Assembly: GCA_943372195.1 (NCBI GenBank)
Contig: CALRXS010000015.1
Span: forward strand, 9,508 to 73,507
Length of the DNA stretch: 64,000 bases
DNA from: JAEYZM01 sp943372195
GTDB lineage: Bacteria; Bacteroidota; Bacteroidia; Sphingobacteriales; Sphingobacteriaceae
Reading direction: 5' to 3'
Shown here: positions 43,503 through 53,117 of the stretch, piece after piece
How positions within the stretch are numbered: the stretch's first letter is position 1
How the letters are laid out: every line of letters starts with the position of its first letter
Notes under the pieces: model-generated
What the model saw: the letters and a program-made list of their open reading frames with translations, nothing else
What the model was told of the DNA's origin: nothing
Database searches by the model: none
Program-made: the position numbers and the translations under genes

Positions 43503-46500
43503 ATGAATAACCTTGTTCCAGATAATGAAAAAGGAAGGTTAAAAGCTATTAGTGAATACAATATCTTAAATACACCTAGAGAAAGAGAGTTTGATAGATT
43601 AACTGAAATTGCAAGTACAATTTTTCAAGTTCCAATCTCCATAATATCTATTATTACAGCTGATAAACAGTGGTTGAAATCTAAAATAGGCCAACTCGAA
43701 GATTCATACGAACGCAGAGATACAATTTGTCAAAGCACAATATTAGGTAAGAATACATTAGAAGTTTATGATGCTTCAATTGATGATCGATTTAATCAAT
43801 TAAAAAGTGTAAAAGCTGAAGGCGGAATTCGATTTTATGCAGGACATCCGATAATTGATAACAATGGATATGCATTAGGTACATTTTGTATCATGGATAA
43901 TACACCTCGTCAGCTCGATGACGCTCAATTGAGAACATTGAAATTACTGGCTGATGAAGCATCAGCATTAATTGTTGAGAAAAGAGAGAAAGAAGAATTT
44001 AAGTACTTTGAAAGCATTTTCAATTCATCAGATGATTTTATTTGTGTTGCAGATACTAAAGGTTATTTCAAAAGAGTGAACCCTTCTTTCACAAAGAAAT
44101 TAGGTTGGGACGAAGAATTTCTGACTAAAGAAAATTTCTTCAATTTAATTCATAGAGATGATATTGAATCAACGAAAGAAATACTTGTTCAATTAAGTGA
44201 AGGTAAAAACATAATTAATTTCACTAATAGATTTATTACTAAAGAAAATAACTATAGATATATACAATGGTTTGCAACACCTGAAAAAGAAAAAGAAAAT
44301 GGGAATGTATTTGCTATTGGTAGAGATATAACAGAAAATAAATTAAATGAAAAATCATTAAAAGAAAGTCAGAGTAAGCTGAGTTTATTTTTTGAAAACT
44401 CTCAAGGATTAATGTGTACTCACGACTTAGAAGGTAATTTCATTACTATAAATGCTGCAGGTGCAAGATTGTTAGGTTATAATGTTGAAGAATTATTAGG
44501 GGAAAACCTATCTACCATAATACCATCAATGTACCATGAAGAATTAAAAGCATATTACAATATCATGAAAGAAGATGGACGTGCTCAAGGTAATATGATA
44601 ACACAGCATAAAAATGGTGATGTAAAAATTTGGATGTATAATAATGTTACAGAAAACTCAGACCCAAATAATATCTATGTTATAGGCAATTCGATTGACA
44701 TTACAGACAGATTTAATTTAGAACAAGATTTATTTAGAACAAAAATATTTTTAGAGCAAACTAATTCACTTGCAAGTGTGGGTGGATGGGAAGTAGATTT
44801 AGTCAAAAACATAATTTATTGGTCTGATATTACTAAAAATATTCATGGAGTAAGTGCAGATTATGTTCCAAGTTTAGAAACTGCATTAGACTTTTATGTT
44901 GGGGAATATAAAGAGCTGATGTCAAAAGCTGTTGAGGAGGCAATACAATCAGGTAAAAGTTGGGACATAGAATCGAGGATTAAGACGGCAAATGATGAAT
45001 ATTTATGGGTAAGAGCGATCGGACAAGCTGAGTTTAAAGATGGTGTATGTGTAAGGCTATATGGTGCGTTTCAAAATATAAATAAGAGAAAAACTGCTGA
45101 ATTAGAGACCATCAAAACTCAAAAATTACTAAACAATATTCTTGATTCAACACATCAAGTAAGTATAATAACTACGAATAAAGAAGGATTAATCACTTCA
45201 TTTAATAAAGGTGCTGAAAATATATTAGGATATGATGCAGCAGAAGTGATTGGCAAAAATGACCCTTCAATTTTTCACTCAAGAGAAGAAATTGTCGAAC
45301 ATTCAAATTATCTAACATCATTATATAATAAAAAAATTGAAGGATTTAGAACATTTGTATATCAATCAGAGGTTTTAGGTTCTGATCAACGAGACTGGAC
45401 GTATATTAAGAAAAATGGTACAAAGATAAAAGTATCATTAGTGGTTACACCTATTAGAGATGTAGAATCAAATATAATAGGCTATTTAGGTGTTGCTATT
45501 GATATCACAGAAGCATATACACAACAAATAGAATTAATGAATGCTAAAATATTGGCAGAAGATGCTAGTAAAGCAAAATCAGAATTTTTAGCAAACATGA
45601 GTCATGAGATTCGTACACCTTTAAACGGTATTATCGGATTTACAGAGTTAGTATTAAAAACGAATTTATCTGAAATACAGAGTCAGTATATACAAATAGT
45701 AAATCAATCAGCTAATACATTATTAAGTATTATCAATGATATTTTAGATTTCTCAAAAATTGAAGCAGGTAAATTAGAATTAGATATTGACAAAACTGAT
45801 ATTTATGAATTGGCAAGTCAGGCCGCAGATATTATTAGCTATCAGGCATTAAATAAAAATGTTGAAATGTTATTGAATATAGATCCTGTTTTACCTCGAT
45901 TTATATATGCTGATAACATTAGAATTAAACAAATATTAGTAAACCTACTAGGTAACTCTGCTAAATTTACTGAAAAGGGTGAAATAGAATTAAATATTAA
46001 ACCTGTTGAAAAAGTAAATAATACACTATATAAAATAAGATTCGAAGTAATAGATACAGGTATAGGTATCCATCCAAATAAACAAGAAAAAATATTTGAA
46101 GCATTTTCTCAAGAAGATTCTTCTACTACAAAAAGGTATGGGGGAACTGGACTTGGTTTGAGTATCTCGAATAAGTTATTACACTTAATGAAAAGCAAAC
46201 TATGTTTAGAAAGTGAATTCGGGAAAGGCAGTAGATTTTATTTCGATTTGAATTTACAAGTAGAAGATGGTGAACAATTAAACTTAAATAATATAGAAAA
46301 AATAAAAAATGTATTAATTGTTGATGATCATCAAAAAAACAGAGAAATATTGAAACAAATGCTTTTGTTGAAAAACATTAAATCAACAGAGGCTAAAAAT
46401 GGTATAGATGCAATACATATATTGTCGAATGGACAAAAGTTTGATTTAGTAATAATGGATTATAATATGCCATACCTTGATGGATTAGAGACAACAAAAA

Positions 46501-47459
46501 AAATAAGAGAAAATTTATATTCAGATAAACATCAACTACCAATAATACTATTTCACAGTTCAGCCGATGATCAAATAATTTCTACTGTATCTCAACAATA
46601 CAACATTAATAAAAGAATTACAAAGCCAATTAAAATTAATGAACTGTATAATTGTATGTCTAGAATTTATGAGCCTGATTTAGAAATTCCTGATAAGACA
46701 ATTAAAGAAGTTTCGATTAATATAATCAATAAAAGAATATTAATAGCTGAAGACAATTCAGTAAATATGCTATTGAGTAAAATACTTATAAATAGTTTTC
46801 TACCTAATGCTGAAATTATAGAAGCAAGTTCAGGTATTGAAGCAATTGAATATTGCAAGAAAAATAAAGTTGATCTAATTTATATGGATATTCAAATGCC
46901 AGATTTGAACGGATATGAAGTAACTCAAATATTAAGAACTGAATTAAAAATAGAGATACCGATTTTAGCATTAACTGCCGGCACTATAAAAGGAGAAGCA
47001 GAAAAATGTATCTCAGCCGGAATGAATGATTTCATTAGTAAGCCTGTATCTCAATCTGACATTTATAAGTCACTAAAAAAATGGCTTAATATAGATTTGA
47101 AATATAATTCTACAGAAAAAAAAACAGCCAAAGAATCAGTTGTATTTGATAGAAATATTCTAATGTCTTATGTTGATAATGATGAAGAAATAGTTGCTGA
47201 ATTGATTCATTCAACTAAAATAGAATTACTTGAATCATTTCAAGAAATTGATAAAACATATGAATTAAAAGATATAAGTAAAATAGAGTCAATAAATCAT
47301 AAATTAATGTCTATGTCAAAAGCAGCTGGATTGATGTCATTGCATGATTTAATTAAAAAATTTATTGTAGACAAAAGTGATGAATCGCAATTCTTATCAT
47401 ATATTGAAGATTTGAAATCTGAGATAAAAAAAGCTATTGAGAGTATTAGTAAATTATAA
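43503..47459 (+). CDS. Large hybrid histidine kinase: GAF, four PAS, HisKA, HATPase, two REC, HPt-like
   Basis: 1318 residues, without membrane segments. GAF (about 15-165), PAS1 (about 170-290), PAS2 (about 295-410), PAS3 (about 415-535, GGWEVDLVKNIIYW), PAS4 (about 540-675). HisKA has the phospho-His in NMSHEIRTPLNG (about 700) and HATPase has the G-box YGGTGLGLSIS. The first REC domain (about 935-1055) has the acceptor Asp in VIMDYNMPYLDG and the second (about 1070-1190) in IYMDIQMPDLNG. An HPt-like helical domain (about 1205-1318) has His in NHKLMSMSKAAGL. It is a complete phosphorelay on one chain. The frame opens earlier at a TTG; ATG at 43503 is preferred. Signal unknown. Confidence 0.92.
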   Translation: MNNLVPDNEKGRLKAISEYNILNTPREREFDRLTEIASTIFQVPISIISIITADKQWLKSKIGQLEDSYERRDTICQSTILGKNTLEVYDASIDDRFNQLKSVKAEGGIRFYAGHPIIDNNGYALGTFCIMDNTPRQLDDAQLRTLKLLADEASALIVEKREKEEFKYFESIFNSSDDFICVADTKGYFKRVNPSFTKKLGWDEEFLTKENFFNLIHRDDIESTKEILVQLSEGKNIINFTNRFITKENNYRYIQWFATPEKEKENGNVFAIGRDITENKLNEKSLKESQSKLSLFFENSQGLMCTHDLEGNFITINAAGARLLGYNVEELLGENLSTIIPSMYHEELKAYYNIMKEDGRAQGNMITQHKNGDVKIWMYNNVTENSDPNNIYVIGNSIDITDRFNLEQDLFRTKIFLEQTNSLASVGGWEVDLVKNIIYWSDITKNIHGVSADYVPSLETALDFYVGEYKELMSKAVEEAIQSGKSWDIESRIKTANDEYLWVRAIGQAEFKDGVCVRLYGAFQNINKRKTAELETIKTQKLLNNILDSTHQVSIITTNKEGLITSFNKGAENILGYDAAEVIGKNDPSIFHSREEIVEHSNYLTSLYNKKIEGFRTFVYQSEVLGSDQRDWTYIKKNGTKIKVSLVVTPIRDVESNIIGYLGVAIDITEAYTQQIELMNAKILAEDASKAKSEFLANMSHEIRTPLNGIIGFTELVLKTNLSEIQSQYIQIVNQSANTLLSIINDILDFSKIEAGKLELDIDKTDIYELASQAADIISYQALNKNVEMLLNIDPVLPRFIYADNIRIKQILVNLLGNSAKFTEKGEIELNIKPVEKVNNTLYKIRFEVIDTGIGIHPNKQEKIFEAFSQEDSSTTKRYGGTGLGLSISNKLLHLMKSKLCLESEFGKGSRFYFDLNLQVEDGEQLNLNNIEKIKNVLIVDDHQKNREILKQMLLLKNIKSTEAKNGIDAIHILSNGQKFDLVIMDYNMPYLDGLETTKKIRENLYSDKHQLPIILFHSSADDQIISTVSQQYNINKRITKPIKINELYNCMSRIYEPDLEIPDKTIKEVSINIINKRILIAEDNSVNMLLSKILINSFLPNAEIIEASSGIEAIEYCKKNKVDLIYMDIQMPDLNGYEVTQILRTELKIEIPILALTAGTIKGEAEKCISAGMNDFISKPVSQSDIYKSLKKWLNIDLKYNSTEKKTAKESVVFDRNILMSYVDNDEEIVAELIHSTKIELLESFQEIDKTYELKDISKIESINHKLMSMSKAAGLMSLHDLIKKFIVDKSDESQFLSYIEDLKSEIKKAIESISKL

Positions 47460-47491
47460 TTTTGACTATATTTAATTAAAAAAAGGATTTT

Positions 47492-47938
47492 ATGAAAAAA
47501 ATATTCAGCTTATTATTAGTGTTATTCACTTGTTTTAGTCTTGGCTATGCCCAAAGTAACGAGGCAGACAGAATACTTGGTACTTGGTTAGTCGGTAGTG
47601 GTAAGGCCCACATAAAAATCACCAAGTATGGAGATAAATACCAAGGCAAAATAGCTTGGTTAAAAGACCCTAAAAACGAAAAAGGTGAAAACAAAGTCGA
47701 TAAAAACAACCCAGATGCCAACAAAAGAAATACCCCATTATTAGGATTGACTAATATGATCGGATTTAAGTACACTGGTAATTCACAATGGCAAAATGGT
47801 ACTATCTATGATGCAGAATCAGGTAAAACTTATAGTTGCAACATAAAACTTACAAACCCTCAAACACTAGAGGTAAGAGGCTTCGTAGGTGTTTCTTTGT
47901 TCGGTAGAACAGATACTTGGAAAAGAGTAGGAAACTAA
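47492..47938 (+). CDS. DUF2147 secreted/periplasmic protein
   Basis: 148 residues with a signal peptide ending GYAQ (about 21). The body matches DUF2147: DRILGTWLVGSGKAHIKI, YQGKIAWLKDPKNEKG, YDAESGKTYSCNI and VGVSLFGRTDTWKR. The family adopts a lipocalin-like beta-barrel and its role is not defined. It is followed by a good terminator and lies 32 bases after the hybrid kinase gene, whose stop it follows without a terminator. Confidence 0.88.
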   Translation: MKKIFSLLLVLFTCFSLGYAQSNEADRILGTWLVGSGKAHIKITKYGDKYQGKIAWLKDPKNEKGENKVDKNNPDANKRNTPLLGLTNMIGFKYTGNSQWQNGTIYDAESGKTYSCNIKLTNPQTLEVRGFVGVSLFGRTDTWKRVGN

Positions 47939-47962
47939 ATGAACTAATTTATCGTATATAAA

Positions 47963-47990
47963 TGGCAAGACTTGAATCTTGCCATTTTTT
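47963..47990 (+). terminator. Terminator after DUF2147
   Basis: TGGCAAGA-CTTGAA-TCTTGCCA followed by six T residues. Confidence 0.85.
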
Positions 47991-48021
47991 GGCATGATTT
48001 TTCGTTTAAATCAACTGCCAA

Positions 48022-48501
48022 ATGAAAACATTATACTTACAATCAAAATTATTAGCTATAATAGTTATAGTAATAATTTGCTCCAATGCTAATTCTCAAA
48101 GCATAGAAATAATAAAATCAAATAAATTTCATCAGAACTTGATTGAAAAACTAGGGGAAGAAAAAATCAAGAAGTATAACAACATCATAAACATTACGAT
48201 AAATACTGATCAAATATTTGAACCAAATTCTTCGGAAATAAAGCAAGAAATAAATACCGACATCACTAATGTTATTAATATTTTAAGAAAATATAAAAAA
48301 CATGAATTTGAATTATTAGTACATACCTCTATAGAAGGAGCTGACGATATTAACCTTTCAATTTCTCAAAAAAGAGCCGAGACTCTAACAAAATATTTTA
48401 AGGATAATAAATTAAAATCTAAAAGATTTAAATGTATAGGTATAGGTGAAAGCCAGAGTGATCAAAATTCATTTAATAGAATAGAATTTATTATCAATTA
48501 A
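48022..48501 (+). CDS. OmpA-like peptidoglycan-associating protein
   Basis: 159 residues with a signal peptide (…SNANSQ) and a C-terminal OmpA-like domain (about 60-159): ITINTDQIFEPNSSEIKQEI, LLVHTSIEGADD (near the usual GHTD position, here with Ser), NLSISQKRAETLTKYFKD and IGIGES. It ends NRIEFIIN. The family binds peptidoglycan non-covalently and anchors outer-membrane complexes. The residues before the domain are short, so it is a minimal version. Confidence 0.8.
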   Translation: MKTLYLQSKLLAIIVIVIICSNANSQSIEIIKSNKFHQNLIEKLGEEKIKKYNNIINITINTDQIFEPNSSEIKQEINTDITNVINILRKYKKHEFELLVHTSIEGADDINLSISQKRAETLTKYFKDNKLKSKRFKCIGIGESQSDQNSFNRIEFIIN

Positions 48502-48600
48502 ACTAATTTGTAATTTTTTAATTGCAATAAATCAATAATCAATATTGTACAATTCTATTCTTTTTCATTTAATAATATTTGGGTACACAAATATTTAAAA

Positions 48601-51018
48601 ATGAAGATAAATAACTTTCAATTAATAATACTTAAAAGAACAAGTATTATAACTTTAATTGCTATCCTTTTAATAATTTTTAACAAGAACGCAAAATCAC
48701 AGGGTACAAGAGCTAATTTATATGTTACAGATGGCACTATTAATACAGTACATCTAAAAAATGATTTATTATATATTGGAGGAAACTTTACAAAAATAGG
48801 TCCACGTACGGGTTCATTTACAGTAATTGACTCAAATAATGCTACAGTTAAAAAAATATTTCCTAAAATTAAAGGTAGTGTTTGGACAATTGAATCAGAT
48901 GGTAATTCAGGATGGTACTTAGGCGGGGATTTCTATGTTGAAAAATCAGATAGAAGGCATTTAATTCATGTAAACGCAAATGCTGAGTTAGATTTAAACT
49001 TCAATCCGGATGTAAATGCTGGCGTATCATTTATCAGAAAGCATGGCAATACATTATATATAGGAGGATTCTTTACGGAAGTTTCAAATAATACTCATCA
49101 ATCGATTGCTGCTATTAATTCAACAACTGGTGTAGCCATTACATGGAATGCAAATTTAAATAGTTATGTAAATTGGATGGAAGTTCATAATAATTATTTA
49201 TACGTTGCTGGCACTTTCACAGAAGTAAATAATAGTGCTAGAAAATACTTAGTTCGTTTTAATACCTCAACAGGAGATCTTGATTCTTGGGATCTAAATA
49301 TAAATGAGGCGGTAAATTGCATGCAATTAGAAAATAATACATTATATATAGCTGGCTTTTTTGATACTCTAAATGCTACTCATTACGATCGATTAGCTGC
49401 TATTAACCTTCAGAATAACTCCATATCATCATTAGGTATAAGTGTTCAAGGTTTTGGTATTTCGTCGATGACTATATTAAATAACACATTATATTTTGGT
49501 GGTTATTTCGATAGTATTAATCAAATTAGTAGAAATAATTTAGCTGCAATTAATTTAATAGATAATACATTAAGTAACTGGAATCCTTCATTAAAAGGAA
49601 ATGCAAATTTCATTATAAACCACGCTAATAAAATTATTGTAGGTGGTGTTTTCGATTCTGTAGGCAATTTTGCTAGAAATCATTTAGCTGAACTAGATCC
49701 AATTAGTGCATTACCTACAAATTGGAATCCTAATCCTGATAAATTCGTTTTTGCCTTAGGAGCAAATTCAGAGGGTATTGCAATTGGAGGTTTATTTACA
49801 AGCATTAGTAGAATAGACAGAAAAAATTTAGCAAGCATTAATAATTTAACGGGTATAGTTACAAATTGGAATCCTGATATTAATGGAGATGTTACAAATA
49901 TTATTAGTAATAATGATAAAGTATTTGTTTCAGGTAATTTCAATTCTATAAATAATAATTTCAGAAGAAATATCGCTGCATTTGAAATAAACACACATAC
50001 ATTAAGCAATTGGGATGCACAATTATCAGATACATCATCGTTCATAAGCACAATGTTGATTCATAATAATGATATATATATAGCAGGTGCATTTGATAAC
50101 ATTGGAATTCTTGATGTGAAAAATATTGCAAAATTAAATACATCAGATGGTTTAGCTCAAAATTGGGTGCATAATACTGATGCATATATTAATCAAATTA
50201 AAGTTCATAATAACAAATTGTATCTAGCTGGTGATTTTACAAATATTGATTCTATTTCTATGTCATATATTGCCAGAATTGATTTAATCACAAATTCTTT
50301 AGATCAAAATTGGAAACCAATATTAAATGCTTCTGCAATGGGTGTAGATTTTTATTCAAACTTAATTTATTTGTACGGATGGTTCTCTGAAGTAAATGGA
50401 TCATTTGAACAAGGTATTTCCGCAGTAAAAGAAAGTAATGCAGAATTAGTCGGACAAAACTTAACAATAGAAGGAATTATATCTACTACAGCCATAAAAG
50501 ATGGTATTCTATACATAGGAGGTTCATTCTATATGATGAATGGAGATATTAAAAATAATTTAGGTGCATTTGATATACAAAATCAAAATACAGCAAATTG
50601 GAAATATGAGACAGATTTTCCGGTGAATAATTTATATATAAGTAATGACTATTTATATGCTTGCGGTAGTTTTGAATCTGTAAATAATGAGGCGCATACA
50701 GCAATTGTTGGACTACCTTATGTTATAAATACAGGAATAAATGAAAACAAAATTGATGACAATAAAATTAATTTATATCCGAATCCGTTTTTAGATCATA
50801 TTACAATAGATTTCCATTTAAATGAGAAATCAAATATATACACAGAAATAATTGATATAAAAGGGGAAGTAATACAATCATATAATATAGGAATTAGAAA
50901 TAGTGGAAACAACAAGTTATTATTAAACCTAGACAACATAAATTCTAATCAGGCATATATTTTGGTAGTATATGGAAACAAAAAAACTTTGTTTAGCAAA
51001 AAAATAATAAAGAATTAA
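48601..51018 (+). CDS. Secreted beta-propeller-repeat protein with T9SS domain
   Basis: 805 residues. After a signal/anchor segment (about 10-33) come roughly 14 repeats of about 45-50 residues built on the core LYIGGxFxxI with an S-x-NAAIN-like second strand (for example NTLYIGGFFTEVSNNTHQSI and NYLYVAGTFTEVNNSARKYL). They resemble delta-60/DUF5122 propeller repeats. A T9SS type A sorting domain (about 725-805, INLYPNPFLDHITIDF) closes it. Function unknown; probably a surface adhesin or binding scaffold. Confidence 0.82.
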   Translation: MKINNFQLIILKRTSIITLIAILLIIFNKNAKSQGTRANLYVTDGTINTVHLKNDLLYIGGNFTKIGPRTGSFTVIDSNNATVKKIFPKIKGSVWTIESDGNSGWYLGGDFYVEKSDRRHLIHVNANAELDLNFNPDVNAGVSFIRKHGNTLYIGGFFTEVSNNTHQSIAAINSTTGVAITWNANLNSYVNWMEVHNNYLYVAGTFTEVNNSARKYLVRFNTSTGDLDSWDLNINEAVNCMQLENNTLYIAGFFDTLNATHYDRLAAINLQNNSISSLGISVQGFGISSMTILNNTLYFGGYFDSINQISRNNLAAINLIDNTLSNWNPSLKGNANFIINHANKIIVGGVFDSVGNFARNHLAELDPISALPTNWNPNPDKFVFALGANSEGIAIGGLFTSISRIDRKNLASINNLTGIVTNWNPDINGDVTNIISNNDKVFVSGNFNSINNNFRRNIAAFEINTHTLSNWDAQLSDTSSFISTMLIHNNDIYIAGAFDNIGILDVKNIAKLNTSDGLAQNWVHNTDAYINQIKVHNNKLYLAGDFTNIDSISMSYIARIDLITNSLDQNWKPILNASAMGVDFYSNLIYLYGWFSEVNGSFEQGISAVKESNAELVGQNLTIEGIISTTAIKDGILYIGGSFYMMNGDIKNNLGAFDIQNQNTANWKYETDFPVNNLYISNDYLYACGSFESVNNEAHTAIVGLPYVINTGINENKIDDNKINLYPNPFLDHITIDFHLNEKSNIYTEIIDIKGEVIQSYNIGIRNSGNNKLLLNLDNINSNQAYILVVYGNKKTLFSKKIIKN

Positions 51019-51032
51019 ATAAAGAATTAAAT

Positions 51033-51061
51033 AAAGAAGCCAGGTTTCGCCTGGCTTCTTT
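51033..51061. terminator. Bidirectional terminator
   Basis: AAAGAAGCCAGG-TTTCG-CCTGGCTTCTTT between convergent genes. A direct repeat (AAAGAATTAAAT twice) precedes it. Confidence 0.9.
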
Positions 51062-51063
51062 AT

Positions 51064-53004
51064 TTATAAAGCAATGTAAACATAAAATGTACTCCCTACA
51101 TTTAATTCAGATATAACTTCAATTTTACCATCATTCGCTTCTATGAATTCCTTAGATAATAATAAACCTAGTCCGCTCCCCTTCTCATTATCTGTACCAT
51201 AATTTACCACTTGATCACTTGTAAATAAACTACTTATTATTTTTTGATCCATTCCAATACCTGAATCAGTAATTGATACTCTTAAATAATGATCAATCTT
51301 TTCTGAATCGATGATTATTTCTGTATTATTCTTAGAAAACTTGATTGCATTAGCAATCAAATTACGAATGATGAAATTAATATGGTCTTCATCAAAAATG
51401 ATATTTGATTGATAAGTAGATTTATTGATGATTAAAATAGCTTTTTGCTTTGCAGTTAATGTTAATAGTTCAATATTTTTATTAATTACATTATTGATAT
51501 TCAAATGTATTTTATGAACATTTATACCTCTTAATTGACTCTGACCCCATTTAAGTATCGTTTCTAATGTGTCTAAAGTGATAAGCACATGTTTTTTTAA
51601 TGTAGCTAATAAATTATTTTTTTCTTTTTCATCTAGCGTACCAGTTTCATATAAATCTACAATACTGACTACATTATTAATTGGAGATTTTAAATCATGT
51701 GCTATAATCGAAAGTAATTTTTCACGAACATGTAATGATTGTATTAACTGATTATTTAATTTCTTTCTATGATTGGAGCCGATTGCTATTATAATTATAA
51801 TAATGACAGAACCTACTATTAAAACTATATATATAATATTTCTGAACTTTTTCTGATTATATTGATATTCTAACTCTTTGACTTCAGCTTTAGATTTTGA
51901 TATCTCATAATCTGCCTGTAAAAGCTCTACATCTTTTTTTCTTTCATCACTTAGTAGAGAGTCTTTAATAATATGATATTCTTTGAGTGCTTTATATGCA
52001 GATTTATAATCACCCTTCATTTCATATGATTTGTATAATTCATCATACATCTCTTCTTGCATATTAACATGATTTAACTTTTTAGCTATAATCAATGCTT
52101 TATTGATCATGTCAATCGTTTTATCAACTTCATGATCTTCATATAATAAAGCCATGTTAAAATAAACCCTAGCCTCATCTTCGATGATATTAAACTCTTT
52201 ACATAATGCCAGAGCTATTTCATAGTTTTTACGTGCAAGATTTTTATTTTTAAGTCGAGAATATGCATTGCCTAAGTTTAGATATACATGTGGATTTGCT
52301 CTATTACCGCCGTACTTTTCAGTTTTTTTTATGGCTAACTCTAAATATTTAATAGCATTCTTGAAGTCTCTTTGCTGTCCGTAAACTGTTGCAATATTAT
52401 TATAAATGTTCAACTCAGCATCAAAACTCTTTCCGTTATTTAGTTTTAAGGCTGAATTAAAATAGTATAACGATTTATTGAAATTCTGAATATAAATATT
52501 TACTACACCTAGTTTAATATATGATTGAACAACGCCTAATGTATCTTTTGTTCGTTCATAAATTGTTAAAGCTCTCAAAAAATAATTAGTAGCTATTTTA
52601 TAATTACTTTGCTTAGCCTCTATTACGCCTAACTGATTATATGAACTTGCTATGCCTTTGTCATAGTTGAGATGATAAAAAGTTTCTAATGATTTATTCA
52701 ATAGTTTTGAAGCTTCAGTGAAATTACCAGCTGTTTCATGGTTTATAGCTTCTAAAACTTCAACTAATGCAATACCTTTTTCATACTTGATTTTTAAAGC
52801 TAATGATTTTGCCTTATCTCTGAAAAATTCTGAAGAATCTAGATTGTTGTAGATGTAATATTTCATCAGATCTCTGTACACTAGTACACGAGTAGTATCA
52901 TCTTTGGCCTTATTGAGATTTTGTTCTAAGCGTTGTAGTTCATTTTGAGCATAAGAACAAGAAAAAGTAACTACAAATAGTAGGCACAGTAAGGTTTTTG
53001 TCAT
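51064..53004 (-). CDS. TPR sensor histidine kinase
   Basis: 646 residues. A signal peptide (SCSYAQ, about 20), tandem tetratricopeptide repeats in the periplasm (about 60-350, e.g. SYNQLGVIEAKQSNYKIATN), a coiled-coil linker, a membrane segment near 393-412 (IIYIVLIVGSVIIIIIIAIG), HisKA with the phospho-His in IIAHDLKSPINN (about 435), and HATPase with NLIANAIKFS and GSGLGLLLS. No receiver is fused, and no response regulator is adjacent. The sensing domain would be the TPR block. Confidence 0.9.
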   Translation of the reverse strand: MTKTLLCLLFVVTFSCSYAQNELQRLEQNLNKAKDDTTRVLVYRDLMKYYIYNNLDSSEFFRDKAKSLALKIKYEKGIALVEVLEAINHETAGNFTEASKLLNKSLETFYHLNYDKGIASSYNQLGVIEAKQSNYKIATNYFLRALTIYERTKDTLGVVQSYIKLGVVNIYIQNFNKSLYYFNSALKLNNGKSFDAELNIYNNIATVYGQQRDFKNAIKYLELAIKKTEKYGGNRANPHVYLNLGNAYSRLKNKNLARKNYEIALALCKEFNIIEDEARVYFNMALLYEDHEVDKTIDMINKALIIAKKLNHVNMQEEMYDELYKSYEMKGDYKSAYKALKEYHIIKDSLLSDERKKDVELLQADYEISKSKAEVKELEYQYNQKKFRNIIYIVLIVGSVIIIIIIAIGSNHRKKLNNQLIQSLHVREKLLSIIAHDLKSPINNVVSIVDLYETGTLDEKEKNNLLATLKKHVLITLDTLETILKWGQSQLRGINVHKIHLNINNVINKNIELLTLTAKQKAILIINKSTYQSNIIFDEDHINFIIRNLIANAIKFSKNNTEIIIDSEKIDHYLRVSITDSGIGMDQKIISSLFTSDQVVNYGTDNEKGSGLGLLLSKEFIEANDGKIEVISELNVGSTFYVYIAL

Positions 53005-53117
53005 GTTTGTTGTAGTTGTTGTTGAGTGTTGTTATACACAAAGTAATGAATTATTTAAAATTAACAAATCCGAACTTAAAATATTCTCGTATCTGTCTAA
53101 AATCAAACAAAAGAATT

